Assembly (NCBI GenBank): GCA_003453595.1
Contig: DMOG01000015.1
Location: forward strand, 1-44,829
DNA: 44,829 nucleotides
Source: Candidatus Uhrbacteria bacterium
GTDB lineage: Bacteria > Patescibacteriota > Patescibacteriia > UBA9934
Direction of reading: 5' to 3'
Shown: positions 1 to 8,129 of the stretch, piece after piece
How positions within the stretch are numbered: position 1 is the first letter of the stretch
Layout: every line of letters begins with the position of its first letter
Translations under genes and position numbers: made by a program
Notes under the pieces: generated by a model
Seen by the model: only the letters and a program-made list of their open reading frames with translations
Told to the model about the DNA's origin: nothing
Databases searched by the model: none

Positions 1-1
1 G

Positions 2-493
2 AACCATGATTTGCGTATGATCCATTTTGAGCCAGTTGTGAAATATGCTAAGCAGTTAGCCAAAGAAGTTGGGGCAGATGAGGAAATTGTGGAAATCTCC
101 GCATGGCTTCATGATATTGGTAGTATTCATGGGCATAAAGACATTCATCACGAGTATGGCCGAGATTATGCGCAAAAATACCTCTCCGAACTAGGATATC
201 CACAGGAGAAGATCGATATGGTTAAGCACGCCATTTATGCACACCGTGGCAGTCAAAGTATTGCTAGGGAAACAAAAGAGGCAGAGTGCGTGGCTGATGC
301 TGACGCCATGTCTCACATTTATGACGTTGTGTCTCTTTTTAGACTAGCATTTAAAGATAAACAGATGGAAACAGAAGACGCCCGTGAGTTTGTTAAATTA
401 AAGCTTGAGCGTAGTTACAATAAGTTGTCAGATTTTGGTAAACAGTTTATCAAAGACCAATATGACGCCGTGGTGATAGTTTTAAAAAAATAA
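2..493 (+). CDS. HD-domain hydrolase, 5'-truncated by the window edge
   Basis: This is the C-terminal part of a small HD-superfamily metal-dependent phosphohydrolase. The frame is open to the left edge of the window, with codons reading N-H-D-L-R before the first internal TTG/ATG, so the true start and the first metal-binding His probably lie outside. The signature WLHDIGSIHG (about 31 residues from the TTG at 11) is the HD doublet, and the later His residues (HHEYG, HAIYAHRG) and ADADAMSH fit the remaining metal-site pattern of the family. Members hydrolyse phosphate esters of nucleotides or small metabolites; the substrate cannot be told from sequence. The stop lies two bases before the next gene, which encodes another HD protein, so the two are probably co-transcribed. 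Confidence 0.8.
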   Translation, partial: NHDLRMIHFEPVVKYAKQLAKEVGADEEIVEISAWLHDIGSIHGHKDIHHEYGRDYAQKYLSELGYPQEKIDMVKHAIYAHRGSQSIARETKEAECVADADAMSHIYDVVSLFRLAFKDKQMETEDAREFVKLKLERSYNKLSDFGKQFIKDQYDAVVIVLKK

Positions 494-495
494 TT

Positions 496-1149
496 ATGGA
501 CAAAGATTTAATTATTCAAAAAACAGCTCAGTATGCCAAGGAAACTCTTTTCGGAGACGCATCAGGGCATGATTGGTGGCATGTTTATCGAGTATGGAAA
601 AGTGCAATTAATATTGCCAAAGGAGAAAAGGCTGATTTATTTATTGTGGAGATAACAGCTCTTTTGCATGACATTGCTGATTATAAGCTACATGATGGCG
701 ATGATTCTATCGGACCAAGAAAAGCAAGAGAATGGTTAGAAAGTCTAAGTGTCGATGCTGACGCGATTGATCATGTTGCCAGCATAATTGCTAACATGTC
801 TTTTAAAGGTGCTGGGGTTGAGTCAAAGTTGGAAACACTAGAAGGTAGGATTGTACAAGATGCTGATCGACTTGATGCGATCGGAGCCATTGGGATCGCC
901 CGAACATTTGCCTATGGTGGTAGTAAGGGGAGGGAAATGTATGATCCAGAAGTAAAACCAGAGATGCATACTTCTTTTGATAAATATAAAAATAATTCAA
1001 GTCCAACTATAAATCATTTTTATGAAAAATTACTTTTACTTAAAGACTTGATGAACACAGAAACAGCAAAACAAATTGCCAAAGATCGGCATGAGTTTAT
1101 GGAAGGGTACTTGGATGAATTTTATAAAGAATGGGAGGGTAATAAATAA
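496..1149 (+). CDS. HD-domain phosphohydrolase, YpgQ/YedJ-like
   Basis: A 217-aa HD-superfamily protein. It carries the hallmark of the YpgQ/YedJ subgroup: an early H-D-W-W-H-V-Y-R motif (about residues 25-32), the HD doublet in LLHDIADYK (about 56-64), and the late QDADRLDAIGAIGIART segment that supplies the last metal-binding Asp. B. subtilis YpgQ has (d)NTP pyrophosphatase activity, so a nucleotide-related role is plausible but not shown here. The length is normal for the family and the ATG is two bases after the preceding stop, so it forms a two-gene unit with the upstream HD protein. No Shine-Dalgarno site is visible. The family call is strong; the substrate is open. Confidence 0.85.
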   Translation: MDKDLIIQKTAQYAKETLFGDASGHDWWHVYRVWKSAINIAKGEKADLFIVEITALLHDIADYKLHDGDDSIGPRKAREWLESLSVDADAIDHVASIIANMSFKGAGVESKLETLEGRIVQDADRLDAIGAIGIARTFAYGGSKGREMYDPEVKPEMHTSFDKYKNNSSPTINHFYEKLLLLKDLMNTETAKQIAKDRHEFMEGYLDEFYKEWEGNK

Positions 1150-1162
1150 TTAACCAAATTAT

Positions 1163-2056
1163 ATGAAAAAAGCATTAATGATTCTTATTCCGGTGATTGT
1201 CGCTATTATTGCGATAGTTGGAATTGTTTTGATAAATCGAGCACCTAAAGAGGTGATTGTGGGAGGGGATGTTGATGAGCATGGATGCATCGCGTCGGCT
1301 GGGTATTTGTGGTGTGAGGCCAGGCAAGAATGTATAAGAATTTGGGAAACAAAGTGTGATGATGAGCAAATGAAGTTTGAAGTGCCGACAATTGCGTCAG
1401 ATATACTTATGCAAACCGGGATTGACCTTGGAGAAGCATCAGATACAACTTTCCAGTGGCTCTATGGACAAGAAGACGAAGTTCTTTTTACAAATGTGCA
1501 AGCTCTAAGTTACACACTCGATCCAGTTTTGGATGAGGATTATCAAAAGATTCGTTCTTATTTTATGGACGCAGGCTTTGAAAATGATCCATACAATGCC
1601 GCCTCAGGTACTGTGGTTGGAGCGGAAGGATTTAAAAGAGCAATTACTGTTTGTCAGTTGAGATATGAGATTAATGTTCCTCAAGATGCTGTTGATGAGA
1701 TTTTGCTTGAAGATTTTGATACTTATCCAAAAAGTTTGACATTGACTTGCGGACTCGTAGATAAAGTCGATCTAGCGATTGAGTCGGTTGAGTACCAGCT
1801 ACGAAAAGCCATTGCCGAGCAAGTTGATGTTAAGGTTTCTCAGGTTGCGGTAGAGATTAGTCAGGAGTCTGACAATAGCATTCGTGGGATAGTAACTTTC
1901 GATGATGTTGAGTCAGTCAAAGACGGAATTTTCTATGCACGGAAGTTTGATAATACCTGGGACCCAATCCTCACCCAAGGAAATCCAATTGACTGTGACA
2001 TCATGCAAGGATACGGATATCCCGAGTCGATTCTCGAAGACTGCGCCGGTAAGTAA
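1163..2056 (+). CDS. Membrane-anchored protein with a short Cys-rich module, unknown function
   Basis: A 297-aa protein with one N-terminal hydrophobic helix (about residues 4-25) after M-K-K, so it is an exported, membrane-anchored protein. Just outside the membrane is a compact Cys module of the form HGCIASAGYLWC..RQECIRIWETKC (about residues 41-65). Similar short modules (GYxWCxxxxxCxRxWExxC) occur in secreted proteins of CPR bacteria and some archaea; four Cys suggest two disulfides. The remaining 230 residues are acidic and I do not recognise a domain. It starts 13 nt after the HD gene and may share its transcript. No function is proposed. Confidence 0.7.
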   Translation: MKKALMILIPVIVAIIAIVGIVLINRAPKEVIVGGDVDEHGCIASAGYLWCEARQECIRIWETKCDDEQMKFEVPTIASDILMQTGIDLGEASDTTFQWLYGQEDEVLFTNVQALSYTLDPVLDEDYQKIRSYFMDAGFENDPYNAASGTVVGAEGFKRAITVCQLRYEINVPQDAVDEILLEDFDTYPKSLTLTCGLVDKVDLAIESVEYQLRKAIAEQVDVKVSQVAVEISQESDNSIRGIVTFDDVESVKDGIFYARKFDNTWDPILTQGNPIDCDIMQGYGYPESILEDCAGK

Positions 2057-2225
2057 ATAATTAGAGGGTTTCTCCACCCACTTGATTATTATTGTATTTT
2101 TAGCTATTCTGTTGGAGCAAATAAAGAATTGATTAGGGTTGAAGGTTATGATTTGGATGCCCTGCAAAGCAAGGTCAGGCTTTGCATGACAGTAAGATCC
2201 TTCAAATATGGACTTTCTACATTAT

Positions 2226-2315
2226 GGAGAGGTGCTAGAGTGGCCGAATAGAGCACACTGCTAATGTGTTGAACTGTAAAAGGTTCCGTGGGTTCGAATC
2301 CCACCCTCTCCGCCA
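2226..2315 (+). tRNA. tRNA-Ser(GCU)
   Basis: A full cloverleaf can be drawn. The acceptor stem is GGAGAGG with CCTCTCC, discriminator G, and CCA is encoded (2313-2315). The anticodon arm is GCACA / loop CTGCTAA / TGTGT, giving anticodon GCT, which reads AGC/AGU serine codons. A long variable arm (TGAACTGTAAAAGGTTC region) is typical of class II tRNA-Ser. The T arm is GTGGG-TTCGAAT-CCCAC. It stands alone between coding genes and is followed at once by a terminator. Confidence 0.97.
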
Positions 2316-2316
2316 A

Positions 2317-2345
2317 AAAAGTCCAACTTATGTTGGGCTTTTTTG
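2317..2345 (+). terminator. Intrinsic terminator of tRNA-Ser
   Basis: The arms AAAAGTCCAAC and GTTGGGCTTTT pair with one G-T wobble around a short TTAT loop and run into a T tract. It begins one or two bases after the encoded CCA. Confidence 0.85.
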
Positions 2346-2422
2346 TAAACGGGGCTAGGTCGTTACTTATAACATTTTTGTCATATTGATTTGGTATATG
2401 GCGTTTAGGTAAGTCATAGCTT

Positions 2423-2450
2423 TTGATAAAAGCTTAATGTCTGGTATGCT
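2423..2450 (+). promoter_or_regulatory. recG promoter (leaderless arrangement)
   Basis: TTGATA (2423-2428) and TATGCT (2445-2450) are separated by 16 bp. A start seven bases after the -10 box falls near 2457. The in-frame ATG at 2453 would then lie outside the transcript, so the ATG at 2462 is preferred as the recG start. Confidence 0.55.
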
Positions 2451-2461
2451 AGATGGAAGCT

Positions 2462-4540
2462 ATGAATACAAATTTAAATAAGGACATAAGATATATCAAA
2501 GGCGTGGGGGCGGTGAAGGCTAAGGATTTTGGATATTTGGGGATTAAGACCTTGGGTCAAGTTTTATTTGATTTTCCGTTTCGTTATGACGATCTTTCTC
2601 AGCAAGAGGAAATTGCCCATGTTGTCCCAGGTCAAAAGGTGACTGTGCGCGGAACTATTACGACTATTAAAAATCGACGTAGTAATCGGAATGCGCGCAT
2701 GATTGTTACTGAGGCGATTGTGCAAGATGATACTGGGGCCATGAAGGTTGTTTGGTTTCATCGTGGGTTTCTCACAAAAGTATTGCGATCAGGCACTGTA
2801 GTGTCTTTGTCAGGAAAAGTTGATGACGCCTATGGTCTTTCCTTGGTTAATCCCGAGTATGAGGTTGTTGGTAATGCGCGAGCCACAAAACATACTGGTC
2901 GCATTGTGCCAATCTATCGGCTCAGCGGGGGGCTAACACAAAAGGCGCGTCGAGCCGTGGCAGAGGAAGCTTTAAAATATATTGATGACGAACTGGTTGA
3001 ATGGTTGCCAGAAACAATTGTTAAAGAACAAGATTTTATTGATTATCACACTGCCTTGCGCGCAATTCATTTTCCAAATAATACTCAGATGCAGGACAAG
3101 GCCTTGCGTCGACTCAAGTTTGAAGAGTTTTTCTTGCATCAACTTTTGCATGGCAGAGCACGACGAGAGCTAAAAAAACAAAAAGCATCAGTAATTCCAT
3201 TTAATGAAGATTACATTCGTGAGGTTGTTGAGTTATTACCTTATAAATTAACCAGCGCACAAAAGAAGGCTCTTTTTGCAATTTACAAAGACATGGCCAC
3301 AGACAAACCAATGAATAGATTGCTTGAAGGTGATGTGGGCACAGGTAAGACAATTGTGGCCGCGTTGGCCGCTATCAATGTAGCAAGGTCGAGTTGGCAA
3401 TCAGCTTTTTTGGCACCAACTGAAATTTTAGCAACCCAACACGCAGCTGTGTTGCAAAAGATGTTTGGGGATAGGCTCATGGTCGCGTTATTTACACGCA
3501 CTAAAAGATTTGTTGGTGGTAAAAGTGTGACAAAAAAACAAATGCTTGAAGGACTTAAGGATGGAAAGATTGATTTGGTAATAGGAACCCATGCACTTTT
3601 ATCGGACAATGTTTTATTTAATCGTCTTGGTTTTATTGTGGTTGATGAGCAACACCGTTTCGGTGTTAAACAACGGCAGGCACTAAAGGATCGGCAACAG
3701 GATGAAGATGGGATTCCGCATTTGCTTTCCATGACCGCGACTCCGATTCCACGATCACTAGCGCTAGTTTTGTATGGAGATTTAGATTGCTCGGTTTTAG
3801 ATGAATATCCTGCCGGGCGTAAAAAAATTGAAACACATATAGTTTATATTGGCAGGGAAGAGGATTATTATGAAAAAATGCGCGAACAAATACGCGCCGG
3901 CCACCAAATTTTTGCAGTTTGTCCATTGATTGAGGAATCAGACGCCCTGGGAGTAAACTCAGTAAATGAAATTCATGACAGATTTATCAAAGGCCCTTTT
4001 CGAGATTTTTCAGTGGCCATGTTACATGGGAAAATGAAACCAAAAGAAAAGGATGAAATAATGCAAGCTTTTTTAAGAAATGAAATTAATGTGCTTGTGG
4101 CCACAACTGTAGTTGAAGTCGGAGTTGATATTCCAAACGCCACAATAATGTTTATCGAAGGAGCAGAGCGATTTGGTTTAGCGCAACTGCACCAGTTGCG
4201 CGGACGAGTCGGTCGAGACGAATATCAAAGCTTCTGTTATTTACACCCATCTGACAAGTTGTCTCCAATCGCCAAGGAGCGATTGCAAGCAGTGGTTAAT
4301 TCACATGACGGATTTGTGCTGGCTGACAAAGATCTTAAATTAAGAGGTCCAGGAACAGTTTTTGGAACATCACAATCTGGATTTGAGCAGTTCAAGCTCG
4401 GTAGCTACGCAGACATGGATCTAATCGCACTTGCCCGCGACTATGCCAAGGACATCCTTGACCATGACCCAGAGCTAAAAGAAACCCCAGCCCTCAACAC
4501 CCGCGTCCACGAATATGTTGAAGGGGTTCATTTTGAATAA
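2462..4540 (+). CDS. recG: ATP-dependent DNA helicase RecG
   Basis: RecG remodels stalled replication forks and branch-migrates Holliday junctions, driven by ATP. The 692-aa product has the N-terminal wedge/OB region (about residues 55-140), Walker A GDVGTGKT (from residue 290), the Walker B-like DEQHRFGV (about 394-401), SMTATPIPRSLA (motif III), and the C-terminal helicase lobe with VATTVVEVGVDIPNAT and QLRGRVGR. Length is normal. The start at 2462 is chosen because the probable -10 box ends at 2450; an in-frame ATG at 2453 is the alternative. It is a single gene followed by the first copy of the hairpin repeat. Confidence 0.95.
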   Translation: MNTNLNKDIRYIKGVGAVKAKDFGYLGIKTLGQVLFDFPFRYDDLSQQEEIAHVVPGQKVTVRGTITTIKNRRSNRNARMIVTEAIVQDDTGAMKVVWFHRGFLTKVLRSGTVVSLSGKVDDAYGLSLVNPEYEVVGNARATKHTGRIVPIYRLSGGLTQKARRAVAEEALKYIDDELVEWLPETIVKEQDFIDYHTALRAIHFPNNTQMQDKALRRLKFEEFFLHQLLHGRARRELKKQKASVIPFNEDYIREVVELLPYKLTSAQKKALFAIYKDMATDKPMNRLLEGDVGTGKTIVAALAAINVARSSWQSAFLAPTEILATQHAAVLQKMFGDRLMVALFTRTKRFVGGKSVTKKQMLEGLKDGKIDLVIGTHALLSDNVLFNRLGFIVVDEQHRFGVKQRQALKDRQQDEDGIPHLLSMTATPIPRSLALVLYGDLDCSVLDEYPAGRKKIETHIVYIGREEDYYEKMREQIRAGHQIFAVCPLIEESDALGVNSVNEIHDRFIKGPFRDFSVAMLHGKMKPKEKDEIMQAFLRNEINVLVATTVVEVGVDIPNATIMFIEGAERFGLAQLHQLRGRVGRDEYQSFCYLHPSDKLSPIAKERLQAVVNSHDGFVLADKDLKLRGPGTVFGTSQSGFEQFKLGSYADMDLIALARDYAKDILDHDPELKETPALNTRVHEYVEGVHFE

Positions 4541-4552
4541 TTAATCATCCAG

Positions 4553-4591
4553 TGTCGTAAATAAGGGACGGTCGTCCCTTATTTACGACGC
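4553..4591 (+). repeat. Hairpin repeat, copy 1 (upstream of Cas2-like gene)
   Basis: A perfect 16-bp stem, GTCGTAAATAAGGGAC (4554-4569) with its complement at 4574-4589, closes a GGTC loop. With one flanking base on the left and two on the right, a 39-nt block is identical to the copy at 5138-5176. It ends ten bases before the ATG of the Cas2-like gene, so it would also sit in the promoter/leader of that gene. There is no T tract, so this is not an ordinary terminator. Confidence 0.9.
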
Positions 4592-4600
4592 TATAGTCAT

Positions 4601-5125
4601 ATGAAAAAAAGAAAAAAACATTTACATCAGGGGTCGTATACATCAGATTTATTAGTAGAAATAGGTGATTACTTAGTAGATATGTGTGAAGGTTTCGAAT
4701 ATCCAAGAATTGCTGGCTATCATGGAGTTGGTGCAGTGCAGGAATTTAAATATGCGAAAGCTTTGTCTGAAAAACGAGATGCTCTATATAGGTTAAAAAG
4801 ATCTAAGTTTATAGAAACAAATAAAATAGCTGATAAAATGATGGACAGAATTACCAATAAGGGATTAGAAGAATATTTATATCAAAAAGTAATGAGAGCA
4901 GATTTGTTGTCAGAGGGAAAGTTTTGTTTAGTTATTTTCGATATACCTGAGGATAGGAGGGATATTAGGGGTGAGATAAGAAGATTTTTAAGTTGCGCAG
5001 CGTTTATTCCAATCCAGAAAAGTGTTTGGGCCTCGCCATTTGATGCGGCTGAGGAATTGTCAAAGTTCTTTAAATTTAATGGTAGGCGTAAGTGGATTAG
5101 GATATTTACTGCCGATGAAAGCTAG
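4601..5125 (+). CDS. PaaX-like protein with C-terminal Cas2-like domain
   Basis: A 174-aa protein of the PaaX/Cas2-like class seen scattered in CPR genomes. The basic N-terminal ~100 residues look like the winged-helix region of PaaX-type proteins. The C-terminal ~70 residues show the Cas2-like ferredoxin fold signature: FCLVIFDIPEDRR (beta1 with the conserved Asp), then the GEIRRFLSCAAF helix, and IPIQKSVWASPF (beta2-3). PaaX regulates phenylacetate genes and Cas2 is part of the CRISPR integrase, but there is no CRISPR array, cas1 or paa gene here. The gene lies alone between two identical hairpins, which may be its DNA targets (operators) or the ends of a small mobile unit. The fold call is fairly sure; the function is unknown. 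Confidence 0.75.
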   Translation: MKKRKKHLHQGSYTSDLLVEIGDYLVDMCEGFEYPRIAGYHGVGAVQEFKYAKALSEKRDALYRLKRSKFIETNKIADKMMDRITNKGLEEYLYQKVMRADLLSEGKFCLVIFDIPEDRRDIRGEIRRFLSCAAFIPIQKSVWASPFDAAEELSKFFKFNGRRKWIRIFTADES

Positions 5126-5137
5126 GAGATTGATAAA

Positions 5138-5176
5138 TGTCGTAAATAAGGGACGGTCGTCCCTTATTTACGACGC
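5138..5176 (+). repeat. Hairpin repeat, copy 2 (downstream of Cas2-like gene)
   Basis: The second copy of the 39-nt block, identical at every base to 4553-4591, with the same 16-bp stem and GGTC loop. It starts 12 nt after the stop of the Cas2-like gene. Bases outside the 39 nt differ between the copies, so the repeat boundary is sharp. Confidence 0.9.
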
Positions 5177-5217
5177 GAGACTCGGTTGGTGAGTATTTTT
5201 TTGTGATTTGTTTAAAT

Positions 5218-5256
5218 AATTAAAAATAGCCATTTAAAATCTGGCTATTTTTAATT
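5218..5256. terminator. Bidirectional terminator between Cas2-like gene and radA
   Basis: A 15-bp perfect stem (AATTAAAAATAGCCA and its complement) with a nine-base loop, rich in A on one side and T on the other. It can end transcripts from either side, including the operon that finishes with radA. Confidence 0.8.
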
Positions 5257-5286
5257 GACTAAAATTTTCATTTTTTATCTTAAATC

Positions 5287-6570
5287 TCATCCAATAATTT
5301 CTCGCAAGTGTTTTTTTGTTTTTGGGGAGAGGATGTTTGTGAAGCCGAGTCTTTGGGCTTCTTTGATGCGTTTTTCAATAAATGGAACAGTACGAATTTC
5401 TCCACTTAATCCCATCTCGCCAAAGGCGATTGTGTCCTTTGGGTAACTTGTGTCTTTGACAGACGAGATGATTGCTGCGCAAATTGCTAAGTCAGCGGCA
5501 GGTTCTTTTATTTTTATTCCGCCAACTACATTGACATATACATCAAGCGCAGATACTGCCACTCCGGCGCGTTTACTAATGATCGCTAAAAGCATTTGCA
5601 AGCGTGATGCATCGTATCCAGAGGTTCGTCGAATTGGATTTGCGAATAAACTTTTCTCAGCCAGTGCTTGCACCTCGACAAGTATTGGACGAGTACCTTC
5701 CATTACGCAAGTCACAACCGATCCTGGATTTTGGGTTCTATCTTCCAAGAATCGTGCCGATGGATTATCTACACCTTGCAAACCACTCTGTGTCATTTCA
5801 AAAATCCCAACTTCATCAGTGCTACCAAATCGATTTTTGCCACAATGCAAAAGTCGAAATGCGCTTTGTTTATCACCTTCAAGTGTCAAAACAGTATCAA
5901 CCAAATGTTCAAGTGTTTTTGGTCCGGCCACTGATCCATCTTTTGTCATCTGTCCAATTAGCAACACGGGTGTGTTGCTTTGCTTGGCAAAACCAATCAA
6001 TTGCGCAGTAGCTGCTCGAACCGCAGTCGGAGTTCCAGGGAGATTATCAATCTCGCTGGCAATCATTGTTTGGATTGAATCGATAATTAGCAGGGAAGGG
6101 TTGTGTTGCTTGGCAGAGCTTAAAATAGCATCAATATCAATGGCGTTTGAGAACAAGATATTTTTTGGATCAACATTTAAGCGTTTCAGGCGCATGGCGA
6201 CTTGTCCTTCTGATTCTTCGCCAGAAACATAGTAAGCAGGTTTTTGAGTAGAGAATAGATGTGCAAGTTGGGCAACGATGGTTGATTTTCCAATTCCTGG
6301 TTCACCAGCCAGCAATGTCACAGATCCGGGCACAATGCCACCACATAAAACGCGATCAAACTCTTCTATTTGAGTCGGGATATGTTTAACATGTGATATT
6401 GATGCATCAGAAAGAGACAAAGTCGGCGCCGGTTTGGCGCCCCCTTTTGTTGATTTGTGCAACGGATTTTGCGATTCGCTTTCCTCGGTTAGCGTCCCCC
6501 ATTTTCCACATTCCGTGCACCTCCCTTGCCACTTCGGAAATTGACCATCGCAGTGTGTACATGTGAACAT
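5287..6570 (-). CDS. radA: DNA repair protein RadA (Sms)
   Basis: RadA is a RecA-like ATPase that promotes branch migration in recombination. The 427-aa protein shows the C4 zinc finger (C4, C7, C18, C21 in CTHC..CTEC), Walker A GEPGIGKST (about residues 88-96), the RadA-specific KNRFG motif, and a C-terminal Lon-protease-like domain (about residues 300-427) including the VGGIKIKEPAADLA segment. Length is slightly below the usual 450. It starts two bases after the stop of the pilin-peptidase gene, so it is the last gene of the 10987-5287 operon although its function is unrelated to that of its partners. Confidence 0.95.
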   Translation of the reverse strand: MFTCTHCDGQFPKWQGRCTECGKWGTLTEESESQNPLHKSTKGGAKPAPTLSLSDASISHVKHIPTQIEEFDRVLCGGIVPGSVTLLAGEPGIGKSTIVAQLAHLFSTQKPAYYVSGEESEGQVAMRLKRLNVDPKNILFSNAIDIDAILSSAKQHNPSLLIIDSIQTMIASEIDNLPGTPTAVRAATAQLIGFAKQSNTPVLLIGQMTKDGSVAGPKTLEHLVDTVLTLEGDKQSAFRLLHCGKNRFGSTDEVGIFEMTQSGLQGVDNPSARFLEDRTQNPGSVVTCVMEGTRPILVEVQALAEKSLFANPIRRTSGYDASRLQMLLAIISKRAGVAVSALDVYVNVVGGIKIKEPAADLAICAAIISSVKDTSYPKDTIAFGEMGLSGEIRTVPFIEKRIKEAQRLGFTNILSPKTKKHLREIIG

Positions 6571-6572
6571 AG

Positions 6573-8129
6573 TTAATCCTTTTTAATATACCAAGCTCCT
6601 TTTAACGCTCCAAAAACATCATCATAACTAGCTGATTGGATTCCTGAGTTTGGGTCATTAACAAGAACATTTCCATTTCCATCAACACCTGTCAAGACAA
6701 TGAAGTGACCTGAGGATGTAAAAATACCAGGCCCCATTGATGCGATAATTGGTTGATTGTTTTCAAGATAAGTAATAATTTGTTCACGAGTTGAAATCAT
6801 GGTTCCGGTAAAACCATTGTCTTGAATGACATTAGAGGTAGTGAATGAGTCCCAACGAGTTCCCATGCACGAACAATCACCGGAAAGTGGGCAGGCGCGA
6901 CATGATGTTCCATAATCCGCAGATTGAGGACATGAGCCCTGACTGCCCCATAGGGTAGCAAGCTCAGAAGGGGTAATAGTATATCCTAAGTATGTTAATA
7001 CCATTGCTGTTGAAGTTACACCACATCCAGATGTCGCAACAGTTCCACAAGAGCCATAGGGAGTGTCATTTCCTCTTTGAGTATAATAAGTCACACCATT
7101 TGTTCCATCAGATGGTATATCACTTATAGTGTTAGGAGGATTTGAAAGATTCAGACCAGCAATATCAGAAAAAGTATCTTCAGTTGAAACAAATTCAGCT
7201 GTTATATAGTGAGGCGAAAGACCCTCATAAATCAAAAATCCCGGGTCAACAACAGATGCTATAGTGAAGGCTCCAAACAAAAGTATGATTCCAGTGACTG
7301 CTTGTTTTAAGTGAGTTGTAGCTGTGGTAATTTTTCCTTTATCGCCACGGGCTAGAATATATTCTATTCCTCCAATCATCATCATCACAATTGCCAGAAG
7401 TGATGCGGCCGGGAAGACAAAATTAAGTGCTGCTTGAATGTATTCACCAAGATAGTTTGAAGTAATCGAGTCATCGGTTTTTGTTGCTGGAGTGAATTCA
7501 AGTCCAGGTATATCAACTCCAAGCATTGGAACTGGATATGTCTCATCAGGTTCTGACGTACTAATGGTAGTGTTTGGTGCTATGGGGCCAAATGATGCAT
7601 CACCCAAAGGTCCATCTAAAGTTCCTTGGCTTAGAACTACGCTTGCACCTCTTATTTCACATTGTACCGAATACCCAGTTATTTCTCCGCCAAGACTAGA
7701 AGCATAGGGCTCAAAAGAGTCGCACACATCTTGACACATTTGCACAGATGTTACTTTGGATTGATCAACCGGAATAACATCATCAGGCGCACAATAACAT
7801 CTTGGAGTTCCAGCGTCACAGTCCGCATAATCAAGAGATAAGGAATCTAGATCGCCTTGACTAATAGTGGCAGTTGCTCCTCCGACTTGGCATTGAACAG
7901 AATATCCAGTTATTTCCCCGCCCAGTGCACCTGCATATGGCTCAATTGAATAACAGGCATATTGGCATTTTTGGATTGAGGTTATTATTGATTGTTCAAT
8001 TCCAATTGGATCATTTGGTGTGCAATAACACTCAGCTGTTCCTGTGTCGCAACTTGAATAGTCTAGAGCAAAAGCAAAACTAGGCGCCAGCAGAAGGGAA
8101 CAGAACAATGTAAAAAATATTTTATTCAT
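6573..8129 (-). CDS. Secreted Cys-rich / pilin-like protein fused to a C39-like peptidase domain
   Basis: The 518-aa product has a clear signal peptide (MNKIFFTLFCSLLLAPSFAFA). Next come two tandem ~77-residue Cys-rich repeats, both beginning D-Y-x-x-C-D-x-G-T and containing the LGGEITGYSVQC motif. After a linker there are two hydrophobic helices with an IGGIEYILARGDKGK loop (about residues 228-298), the arrangement of TrbC/VirB2-like pilin subunits in CPR bacteria. The C-terminal ~175 residues form a papain-like C39-type domain: GCGVTSTAMVL (nucleophile Cys), SGHFIVLTG (His), VNDPN (Asp), with extra Cys residues. The start at 8129 is preferred to 8207 because it begins the signal peptide; it overlaps the preceding gene by 8 nt. 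The domain calls are good; the role is inferred. Confidence 0.8.
   Translation of the reverse strand: MNKIFFTLFCSLLLAPSFAFALDYSSCDTGTAECYCTPNDPIGIEQSIITSIQKCQYACYSIEPYAGALGGEITGYSVQCQVGGATATISQGDLDSLSLDYADCDAGTPRCYCAPDDVIPVDQSKVTSVQMCQDVCDSFEPYASSLGGEITGYSVQCEIRGASVVLSQGTLDGPLGDASFGPIAPNTTISTSEPDETYPVPMLGVDIPGLEFTPATKTDDSITSNYLGEYIQAALNFVFPAASLLAIVMMMIGGIEYILARGDKGKITTATTHLKQAVTGIILLFGAFTIASVVDPGFLIYEGLSPHYITAEFVSTEDTFSDIAGLNLSNPPNTISDIPSDGTNGVTYYTQRGNDTPYGSCGTVATSGCGVTSTAMVLTYLGYTITPSELATLWGSQGSCPQSADYGTSCRACPLSGDCSCMGTRWDSFTTSNVIQDNGFTGTMISTREQIITYLENNQPIIASMGPGIFTSSGHFIVLTGVDGNGNVLVNDPNSGIQSASYDDVFGALKGAWYIKKD

Noticed and set aside
2168..2195. A short inverted repeat TGCAAAGC / GCTTTGCA before the tRNA gene
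   Set aside because: Eight base pairs with no T tract and no gene ending close by; too little to call a terminator or regulator.
4553..5176. The two identical hairpins as a CRISPR array beside a cas2 gene
   Set aside because: There are only two copies, 549 nt apart with a gene between them, no spacers, no cas1 and no leader.
5450..6232. A 260-codon open frame on the plus strand opposite radA
   Set aside because: It mirrors the RadA reading frame, has no family similarity that I can see and no start signal; radA is clear on the other strand.
6573..8129. C39 domain as part of a bacteriocin exporter
   Set aside because: No ABC transporter domain and no double-glycine leader peptide are nearby.
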